From DATJPR01 sp035506295 (GTDB lineage: Bacteria > Bacteroidota > Ignavibacteria > UBA10030 > UBA6906), in the NCBI GenBank assembly GCA_035506295.1, contig DATJPR010000202.1, positions 1 through 8,532 of the forward strand: a stretch of 8,532 nucleotides of DNA, read 5' to 3'. How positions within the stretch are numbered: the stretch's first letter is position 1; the number at the start of each line of letters is the position of its first letter. The position numbers and the translations under genes were made by a program. The notes under the pieces are model-generated. The model saw only the letters and a list, made by a program, of their open reading frames with translations. It was not told where the DNA came from and ran no database searches. Shown in pieces: positions 1-4,369 of this stretch.

Positions 1-831
1 CGGTTCCGCATCAGGACGCTGTGTCGAGTGCTGGGCGTCTCCCGCAGTGGCTTCTACGCGTGGCACCAGGGCGCGTCCAGCGCGCGTCAGCAGGCCAATG
101 CGATGCTGCTCGAGGAGATTACTCGGGAGCACGAGAAAAGCCACAAGCGCTACGGGAGCCCACGCATTTACCACGCCTTGCGTCAACGCGGCATGGCGTG
201 TAGTCGCAAGCGTGTGGCCCGGTTGATGCGCTGCGCGCATATACAGGCCAAAACGAAGCGCCGGTTCAAGGTCACAACGCGCTCCCGCAAGGGATCAGCC
301 GGTGTGCCGGATCTTGTGCAGCGACACTTTCAGGCACTGACGCCGAACACGGTCTGGACCAGCGACATCACTTTCGTCTGGACGCGGGAAGGCTGGGCGT
401 ATCTCGCCGTGATCCTGGATCTGTGCTCCCGCCGGATCGTTGGCTGGGAGCTCAGTGATCGCCTCACGGCCGACGTGATCACCACGGCCTTGGCGCGCGC
501 CATTGACCGTCGGCAGCCTCAGGACGAACTCGTGTTGCATTCCGATCGCGGCGCTCAGTACTCCAGCCAGGAGGTTCGCACGCTGGCGCAACAACACGGT
601 ATTCGGCTGAGCATGGGAGCAACAGGATCGTGCTACGACAACGCAGTGACCGAGAGCTTCTTCCACACACTCAAAACCGAACTCGTATACTTCGAACGGT
701 ACAACACACGACAGCAAGCACGGCTAAGTATTTTTCAGTACATCGAGATCTTCTACAACCGTCAACGACTCCACTCAACGATTGGGAATATCTCACCGTC
801 AGAATATGAAAAGCGTTTCAACATAAAGTAA
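1..831 (+). CDS. IS3-family transposase OrfB, 5'-truncated by the window edge
   Basis: This is the catalytic subunit of an IS3-group transposase. The frame is open from base 1 (RFRIRTLCRVLGVSRSGFY...), so the true start lies upstream and the ATG at 28 is internal. The first part is the helical HTH_21-like region (KRYGSPRIYHAL, KRVARLMR). An integrase-core (rve) domain follows. Its acidic triad is visible, counted from the ATG at 28: D113 in WTSDIT, D173 in HSDRGAQY and E209 in DNAVTESFF. The D-to-E gap is the typical 35 residues. The C-terminal YNRQRLHSTIG..SPSEYE block is the usual IS3 ending. All catalytic residues are present and there are no internal stops, so it could be active if the missing 5' part is intact. 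In the family, OrfB is made as an OrfAB fusion by -1 frameshifting; that site is not in view. Confidence 0.95.
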   Translation, partial: RFRIRTLCRVLGVSRSGFYAWHQGASSARQQANAMLLEEITREHEKSHKRYGSPRIYHALRQRGMACSRKRVARLMRCAHIQAKTKRRFKVTTRSRKGSAGVPDLVQRHFQALTPNTVWTSDITFVWTREGWAYLAVILDLCSRRIVGWELSDRLTADVITTALARAIDRRQPQDELVLHSDRGAQYSSQEVRTLAQQHGIRLSMGATGSCYDNAVTESFFHTLKTELVYFERYNTRQQARLSIFQYIEIFYNRQRLHSTIGNISPSEYEKRFNIK

Positions 832-849
832 AAGAACTGCTTAACTAAC

Positions 850-873
850 TGTCCGAAAAACGGGGCAAGTGCA
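850..873 (+). repeat. Putative right terminal inverted repeat of the IS3 element
   Basis: The block TGTCCGAAAAACGGGGCAAG plus TGCA begins 19 bp after the transposase stop. It matches the general look of IS3-group right ends (TGTCC...CGGGGCAAG...CA). The partner left repeat is outside the window, so the exact end is uncertain. Confidence 0.6.
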
Positions 874-1220
874 TCCCATGCAAACCTCATCCTTTAATAC
901 GTTTGTTCAGCAAGTCTATACGATCCTGGAAAACGTCTAGTGAGCCTGCCTTCAACTATTAGTAACTTAAAGAGGTAAAGAAAAGGGCCCAGACAGAATC
1001 GCTGGGCCCTCTATATATAGGCGCTCCATCTCATCCGATTCACCTGCCAACAGTCCTTGGGGTATGACTTTACTTTTTCGGCCGTTTTCCTTACAATATC
1101 CTTTCAAGACTGCATTGGACTGTATGACTCTGTATACCAAACCTTACTAAATCCTTACATACCTTCGTCGGGAATCGGAATATTTCGGTTCCAGGGTGTC
1201 CAAAACAGTCTGATTATAGA
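874..1220. other. Non-coding stretch between the IS element and the tRNA-like cluster
   Basis: No convincing gene. An 80-codon plus-strand frame at 1057-1299 has unremarkable composition, no ribosome binding site, and runs straight into the tRNA-like sequence at 1221, so I do not call it. Apart from the hairpin at 984-1010 the stretch is AT-rich and featureless. Confidence 0.5.
975..1010 (-). terminator. GGGCCC hairpin, terminator-like in the minus direction
   Basis: Arms AGGGCCCAG (984-992) and CTGGGCCCT (1002-1010) are a perfect 9-bp inverted repeat around a 9-nt loop. On the minus strand the stem is followed by TTTTCTTT, which suits Rho-independent termination of leftward transcription. 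On the plus strand it is followed only by CTATATATAG. The nearest leftward gene ends at 1859, far away, so its client gene is unclear. Confidence 0.5.
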
Positions 1221-1365
1221 GCCCGGATGGCGAAATTGGCAGATCCCGCTTCGTGAGTTGGAAAGGCTGAAGGATATTCAAGGTTGCAGAGACGATTGAA
1301 CTTCGCGGGACAGGCGCGCTAGCCTCAGGAGCTCGTGGGCACTCGGTTCCGATCTCAGGCGGGCT
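1221..1365 (+). tRNA. tRNA-Leu(CAG)-like gene interrupted in the D-loop (copy 1)
   Basis: Bases 1221-1242 match the 5' end of a bacterial tRNA-Leu (GCCCGGATGGCGAAATTGG plus CAG: acceptor strand, then D-arm). The D-arm continues only after a 71-bp insert, as GCGCGCTAGC. Next comes an anticodon loop CTCAGGA (anticodon CAG) in a stem with one mismatch (CTAGC/GCTCG), then a possible T-arm: CTCGG (1342-1346), loop TTCCGAT, CTCAG (1354-1358, one mismatch and one wobble). GCCCG at the 5' end can pair with CGGGC at 1360-1364. Against function: the long variable arm of a leucine tRNA is missing (only about 6 nt), the inner acceptor pairs are lost, the T-arm and acceptor strand overlap by a base, and no CCA is encoded. 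It is either a decayed tRNA gene or a tRNA-like RNA with an enlarged D-loop. The 5' identification is secure; functionality is not. Confidence 0.5.
1243..1313 (+). repeat. 71-bp insert in the D-loop of tRNA-Leu-like copy 1
   Basis: The insert starts ATCCCGC and ends GCGGGACAG. TCCCGC (1244-1249) and GCGGGA (1305-1310) are perfect inverted repeats. The trinucleotide CAG occurs just before it (1240-1242) and at its end (1311-1313), as a 3-bp target duplication would. An internal TGGAAAGGCT (1259-1268) and the final 20 nt up to 1320 are shared with the insert in copy 2; the middle is divergent. It is too short to code. Confidence 0.7.
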
Positions 1366-1407
1366 CTTTCAATCGAAAATCTAAACTCTAAATTCTAAAA
1401 TGGTAAC

Positions 1408-1506
1408 GCCCGGATGGCGAAATTGGCAGATCCCGCTCAGTCATCTGGAAAGGCTTGACGAGAGCCAGGAGATTCACTGAAGAGTTCTTCGCGGGACAGG
1501 CGCGCT
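1408..1506 (+). pseudogene. Interrupted tRNA-Leu 5' half (copy 2)
   Basis: 1408-1429 is identical to the first 22 bases of copy 1. The same D-loop position is then interrupted by a 70-bp insert (1430-1499). The tRNA resumes as GCGCGCTGGC and soon loses resemblance (AAGTGTGCAGAG...), so no anticodon arm, T-arm or 3' acceptor strand is recognisable. An AT-rich TAAAAT at 1396-1401 sits at about -10 spacing from the tRNA 5' end, but no good -35 is seen. It is a non-functional tRNA, or a tRNA-derived repeat. Confidence 0.65.
1430..1499 (+). repeat. 70-bp insert in the D-loop of tRNA-Leu-like copy 2
   Basis: It has the same architecture as the copy 1 insert: ATCCCGC at the left, GCGGGACAG at the right, a 6-bp perfect terminal inverted repeat (1431-1436 / 1491-1496), CAG on both sides, and TGGAAAGGCT at the same offset of 16 nt (1446-1455). 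The rest of the interior differs from copy 1 although the flanking tRNA sequence is identical. Confidence 0.7.
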
Positions 1507-1558
1507 GGCAAGTGTGCAGAGTTGCAGAGATTCGTGTTTGCTATTGTAGAGCTATGTT

Positions 1559-1595
1559 GCCCGGATGGCGAAATTGGCAGACGCGCTAGCTTCAG
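1559..1595 (+). pseudogene. Uninterrupted tRNA-Leu(CAG) 5' half (copy 3)
   Basis: This is the same tRNA-Leu 5' end, here without an insert: after GGCAG it goes straight to ACGCGCTAGCTTCAG. Resemblance stops immediately after the CAG anticodon, giving a 37-nt 5' tRNA half. The sequence beyond (AATATAGAGCGCG) lets CGCGCT (1582-1587) pair with AGCGCG (1603-1608), but there is no variable arm, T-arm or acceptor 3' strand. This copy shows what the D-loop of the other two looks like without the insert. Confidence 0.65.
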
Positions 1596-1616
1596 AATAT
1601 AGAGCGCGAACGAAAA

Positions 1617-1638
1617 ATCCCTTGCAGGATCAAGGGGT
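1617..1638 (+). terminator. Hairpin after tRNA-Leu-like copy 3
   Basis: ATCCCTTG (1617-1624) pairs with CAAGGGGT (1631-1638) with one wobble, around a 6-nt loop. On the plus strand it is followed by CTTGTGTTT, a weak T-tract. On the minus strand the stem is followed by TTTTTCG. It could end a transcript of the tRNA-like cluster, or leftward read-through from the epimerase gene. Confidence 0.4.
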
Positions 1639-1713
1639 CTTGTGTTTCATGTCAGCAGATCTTGCCAATTCCTTACATCAATAAACCCAAGACATCATTT
1701 CGGGGGTCTCAAT

Positions 1714-1827
1714 ATGGAGGAAGCCAAGAAAATCTCAAGACGCGACGCGAACGGCTATAGGAGTTCTTCAGGATTCTGCATCAGCCGACGGAAGGGGCTC
1801 GCCAAGAACAAAGTCGTTCGCTCATAA
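1714..1827 (+). CDS. Possible 37-residue basic peptide, unknown
   Basis: The ATG at 1714 is preceded by CGGGGGTCTCAAT, a purine-rich stretch that could serve as a ribosome binding site. The peptide (MEEAKKISRRDANGY...) is basic, has no membrane segment, and resembles no family I recognise. The same frame is open from 1642. It is convergent with the epimerase gene, 31 bp away. It may be chance. Confidence 0.2.
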   Translation: MEEAKKISRRDANGYRSSSGFCISRRKGLAKNKVVRS

Positions 1828-1858
1828 GCTATCATCCAATCGGTTCGAATGCTTGGTG

Positions 1859-2809
1859 CTAGAGTACGCCGATCTTTCTGAAGTACCGGATCGTTGCTTC
1901 GACTCCGACTTCGTACGGTGTCGGTTTGAAATCGAAGTGCTGTTCAAATTTCGACGAATCAAATACGTAGTCGTGTTCGCTTTGGTACAGCATCTCGGCC
2001 ACTTCCCGAAGCTGTTCCGTGAAAAGGCCTCCAAGATTCAGAAGCATTCTCGTAAACGGAAAATACTTCACTTTCTCCCCGAGTTTGCCCGCGACCAGTT
2101 GCATGAATTGGCTGGTTGTCAAGGGAGGAGCGGCGGTCGGAAGATGCCACACTTGGTTGAAGGCGGATTCTTCTTCCGCCAGGAGATATAGTGCCTTCGC
2201 GCAATCGAGCGTGTAAGTATAGGAATGTACTTTGTTCACGTCCCCAAGCGGCATCGCCCGTTTCCCTTTCGCCAATCGCTCAATAATCAGGATGAACGGC
2301 GGGCTCGTCTTGTTCGCGTATGGTCCGTAGAAATCCGCCGACCTGGCAATGAGCGCGTCGATTTTCTTCGCCGCAATTTCGGACAGAAGATACTCGACGA
2401 TCTCCGCTCTCACTTGGCCTTTCTTAGAGCACGGATTTATCAGTGTCTCCTCTGTCATTCTTCCTTCCACCTTACCGTAGGGATAAACGTTGTCGAGGAA
2501 GATGAGTTTTGCGTTCTTTGCTTCACATGCCTGAACAGTGTTTCGCATGATCTTGGGCCATTGTTCGCGCCACACTGAGATGCTATAACGCAGACCGGCT
2601 AGTAGAAAGACGATGGACGATTCTTCGATGGCGTTGTTCACTTGGTTGAGGTCTGTCAGATCTGCTTTGAAGACGTCCGCACCCTCGACTGCGCGTGCAT
2701 TTCTCGAAACGAGCTTCACCGATTCACCATTCGCGATCAGTTGTTCAGCGAGTGGTTGGCCAATAGCACCACCGGCACCCAGAATGATATGTTTGGAATT
2801 GGTTTTCAT
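1859..2809 (-). CDS. NAD(P)-dependent epimerase/dehydratase-like (atypical extended SDR)
   Basis: This is a complete 316-residue protein, usual length for extended short-chain dehydrogenase/reductases. The N-terminus is a Rossmann nucleotide-binding start, HIILGAGGAIGQPLAEQL, with GxxGxxG at residues 11-17, then ADLTD near residue 50 and IVFLLAGL near 66. Further landmarks are the KLIFLDNVYPYG strand (101-111), KKGQVRAE (129-136) and ARSADFYGP (155-163), where such proteins switch to the substrate half. The usual YxxxK catalytic pair is not at its normal place; KKGQVRAE takes that position. Substrate and reaction therefore cannot be given: it may be an NmrA-like regulator or a reductase of unknown substrate. 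The start at 2809 gives a full Rossmann beginning, with a weak GAGA upstream. It stands alone, with no clear operon partner. It is a cytosolic protein with no signal peptide. Confidence 0.85.
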   Translation of the reverse strand: MKTNSKHIILGAGGAIGQPLAEQLIANGESVKLVSRNARAVEGADVFKADLTDLNQVNNAIEESSIVFLLAGLRYSISVWREQWPKIMRNTVQACEAKNAKLIFLDNVYPYGKVEGRMTEETLINPCSKKGQVRAEIVEYLLSEIAAKKIDALIARSADFYGPYANKTSPPFILIIERLAKGKRAMPLGDVNKVHSYTYTLDCAKALYLLAEEESAFNQVWHLPTAAPPLTTSQFMQLVAGKLGEKVKYFPFTRMLLNLGGLFTEQLREVAEMLYQSEHDYVFDSSKFEQHFDFKPTPYEVGVEATIRYFRKIGVL

Positions 2810-2846
2810 AGCAGTCTCGATTCAATCAGCGTCTTGATAGAACAAT

Positions 2847-2852
2847 ATCATA
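2847..2852 (-). promoter_or_regulatory. Possible -10 element for the epimerase gene
   Basis: On the minus strand TATGAT lies 37 bp upstream of the ATG. The -35 region 17 bp further up (GGTTTG) is poor, although Bacteroidota promoters often lack a classic -35. Weak evidence only. Confidence 0.25.
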
Positions 2853-2937
2853 GTTCGATCACCCAAGCGCAAACCAGTCCTTCAAGCTACGGCACAGACT
2901 CGACGTGCCTGGATTCCAGCGATTTGACGACCCCGGA

Positions 2938-3276
2938 TTAACGGCGCGACCCTGTCGTACGTTTGCCCCCATCTGTCACTAGCTCTTCGGATAATGACAG
3001 TTGTTCCCTTCCCTCGGTAATACCGACCTTCGATCCTACGGATAGCCTGCTCTGTCGTTCATCGGTGACTGGGGGCGGACCTGGGCGTGCAACTCTACCC
3101 CCCGTCAAAGGAACGCCGTCAAGTTGAATCTCCCGCAAAATAGCAGCAAACTCGCGCGAGTCTCGAGCAGGACTTGCCTGCCGAAATTCTGTCCGACCCT
3201 TTCAATCTCATCCGCACCCCGTGTCAAGTCTGAGGCATCAGTAACCTCCCGTAAATCTCTCTCGTATGAACTGAGT
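2938..3276 (-). pseudogene. Frameshifted remnant of an unknown hydrophilic protein
   Basis: Two minus-strand frames join into one plausible protein. The first, directly after the transposase-tail stop, gives LSSYERDLREVTDASDLTRG then ADEIERVGQNFGRQ and ends at 3105. The second, open from 3201 to 2938, gives SPARDSREFAAILREIQLDG then VPLTGG and a longer polar tail. A one-base shift near 3175 would connect GRQ to ASPARDSREF. The first part looks helical and charged, the second basic and proline-rich. I do not recognise the family, and the frame choice rests only on composition. Confidence 0.3.
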
Positions 3277-3592
3277 CGGTTAAGTCTTGGTTTGATTCAT
3301 GCTGCAACAGCTTCGACATTGGATGGTTTGACCCTATCTTCCCTTGATGTCCGGTAACCCAAGGCACTGTGTGGTCTCTCGGTATTGTACTAGTTCTGCC
3401 ACTCCAAGTCTGCGAGCATACCATCCTCTCGCCCGCATACGCTCCATTGACAAAGATCCATTCCCCGGTGGATCCTACGGAAGAATATTCTCCCAGTGGA
3501 ATTCCGCCGGCCCATTCCCACTGTGAGAGAGCAGGTGTTGCAAAAAGGTATCCTATCAAGGCGTGGACAATCATCAAATGCAAAGGTCTCAT
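3224..3592 (-). pseudogene. 5' fragment of a secreted protein, cut short by an IS3 remnant
   Basis: The start is ATG at 3592, preceded by GGAG with a 9-nt spacer, clearly better than the in-frame start at 3634. The first ~24 residues (MRPLHLMIVHALIGYLFATP, then ALSQ) form a signal peptide with a likely cut after ALS. The next ~36 residues (QWEWAGGIPLGEYSSVG, then STGEWIFVNGAYAG) resemble the start of secreted beta-propeller-type proteins common in this lineage. From about 3416 the DNA encodes, in another frame, the tail of an IS3-family transposase, so the frame continuing to 3224 is an accidental extension. The original protein was most likely much longer and is no longer functional. Sub-cellular target: export through Sec, possibly T9SS. 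Confidence 0.5.
3297..3416 (-). pseudogene. C-terminal remnant of an IS3-family transposase
   Basis: On the minus strand this reads MLADLEWQN, a TAG stop (3390-3392), then YNTERPHSALGYRT and a short tail ending in TGA at 3297-3299. YN..RPHSALGYRT is the hallmark ending of IS3-family OrfB transposases, and a Trp a few residues before it is also usual. Only about 40 residues survive, with an internal stop, so it is dead. It differs in sequence and strand from the IS3 element at the left edge (YNRQRLHSTIG), so it is a separate, older insertion. Confidence 0.75.
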
Positions 3593-3638
3593 TCGATAGA
3601 TCTCCGTAAGTGTTTCAATCCTTCTCCTGCACAATCCG

Positions 3639-3672
3639 AAAAAAAGCCCCCAACAGGATTCTCTTGGGGCTT
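3639..3672 (-). terminator. Strong Rho-independent terminator, minus direction
   Basis: On the minus strand, AAGCCCCAA pairs with TTGGGGGCTT (one bulged base), followed by a run of seven T (plus-strand A run 3639-3645). The loop is about 10 nt. No gene that it would serve is recognisable in 3673-4248, so it may be left over from a lost gene. It also insulates the secreted-protein fragment at 3592 from upstream transcription. Confidence 0.8.
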
Positions 3673-4192
3673 GTTCATGAAAAAGAACTCAATAAATATG
3701 CTCAGTCGCCAAAAGAAAGTCAGACGACTTCAACCAAATGCGTTCTTCGCCCGTGGATCTCGAAGGAATTCAATCGGTTGAGATCCTATCAAGCCGTTCT
3801 TCTACGGCCGATTTTCTTGAATAGTGTCTTCATGGAAGAGACGGTCAAATCGTTCCTCCTAGTTTTCCGCGATGCATGGGTGCCGATCTGATATCGTTGG
3901 CGGAAGAGCATCTCCACCGTTCACTCATTGGACTGTGGCTTAGGGTTCCGTGACTGTCACATGCTGGTCTTCAAGGACACTCCCAAATGCGTTCGAGGAA
4001 GTAACCACGCTTTTTGCTCATCGCCTGATCGATTTCTGTCCCTAGCGTGACGCATTGGCCGATTCTGCGTCATGATCCCTGCCTCAGGTCGGCGGCGTTA
4101 GGGGATGTTTTCTGTCGCGGGGATTTGATAAGACGATGTGGGGCGATCCGGGGACGACAAGGATGAGATCCAGCCTAAGCCTTCCGCAAGAT
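3673..4192. other. Gene-free stretch
   Basis: No frame on either strand has convincing protein character. A short minus-strand piece near 3980-4060 (TEIDQAMSKKRGYFLERIWE followed by a stop) looks locally protein-like but has no start region or family. A 79-residue minus frame at 4098-4337 is an out-of-frame shadow of the sorting-domain fragment at 4249-4338. The stretch ends at the terminator at 4193. Confidence 0.5.
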
Positions 4193-4222
4193 GAAAAGGA
4201 AAGGACCCGGTCTCCCGAGCCC
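4193..4222 (-). terminator. Rho-independent terminator with GAGA tetraloop, minus direction
   Basis: On the minus strand GGGCTCGG-GAGA-CCGGGTCC forms an 8-bp stem (two G-T wobbles) closed by a GNRA tetraloop, followed by TTTCCTTTTC. It lies 26 bp after the stop of the orphan sorting-domain fragment and about 150 bp after the stop of the secreted hydrolase, and is the obvious transcript end for both. Confidence 0.75.
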
Positions 4223-4248
4223 TCGAATTACGAATGATGCCCTGGCCT

Positions 4249-4338
4249 TTAGCGAAGCAACAAGAGTTTGCGCGTCTGGACGAACGAGCTGGCTTGGTGG
4301 CGAAAGAAATACACGCCGGTCGACACCTTGCCCGCATC
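4249..4338 (-). pseudogene. Orphan tail of a T9SS C-terminal sorting domain (29 codons)
   Basis: The minus frame reads DAGKVSTGVYFFRHQ then ASSFVQTRKLLLLR and a TAA stop. It aligns without gaps to the end of the orphan domain at 6759-7118 (DAHNLASGVYFYRLQ, AGSFVETRKLLLIR) and to the end of the secreted hydrolase (DARGLASGTYFCRL...). An in-frame TAG sits immediately upstream (4339-4341), so only the final strands survive, with no start. It lies 31 bp downstream of the hydrolase stop and just before a terminator. It is most simply the 3' stub of an older T9SS cargo gene. The function in intact proteins is recognition by the type IX translocon and attachment or release at the cell surface. Confidence 0.75.
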
Positions 4339-4369
4339 CTATCGCAGAACTGTTGGCTGTCACCTGTCC

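Larger units (their letters stand above)
1..873 (+). mobile_element. IS3-family insertion sequence, 3' part only
   Basis: The left end and orfA lie outside the window. What is present is the orfB transposase followed by about 40 bp of non-coding sequence, ending in a GTCC...GGGGCAAGTGCA block that resembles the terminal inverted repeat of IS3-group elements and ends in the expected CA. The outer boundary near 873 is inferred, because the left repeat and the target duplication cannot be compared. Confidence 0.75.

Noticed and set aside
295..717. Minus-strand ORFs opposite the transposase (295-717 and 479-670)
   Set aside because: They are antisense shadows of a clear IS3 OrfB with its catalytic triad on the plus strand.
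1057..1299. 80-codon plus-strand ORF
   Set aside because: It has no ribosome binding site or family, and its last third is the tRNA-Leu-like sequence and its insert.
1221..1365. Group I intron or archaeal-type tRNA intron in tRNA-Leu
   Set aside because: The insert is about 70 bp, lies in the D-loop rather than the anticodon loop, and shows no group I core or bulge-helix-bulge.
1221..1595. CRISPR array interpretation of the 22-nt repeats
   Set aside because: The repeats are tRNA-Leu 5' ends, spacing is irregular (187 and 151 bp), and there are no cas genes.
1853..2941. Plus-strand ORFs opposite the epimerase
   Set aside because: The minus strand encodes a full Rossmann protein; the plus frames are short, Cys- and Ser-rich shadows.
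4098..4363. Minus ORFs of 79 and 62 residues
   Set aside because: They overlap the sorting-domain stub out of frame; the 29-codon frame matching T9SS tails is the real signal.
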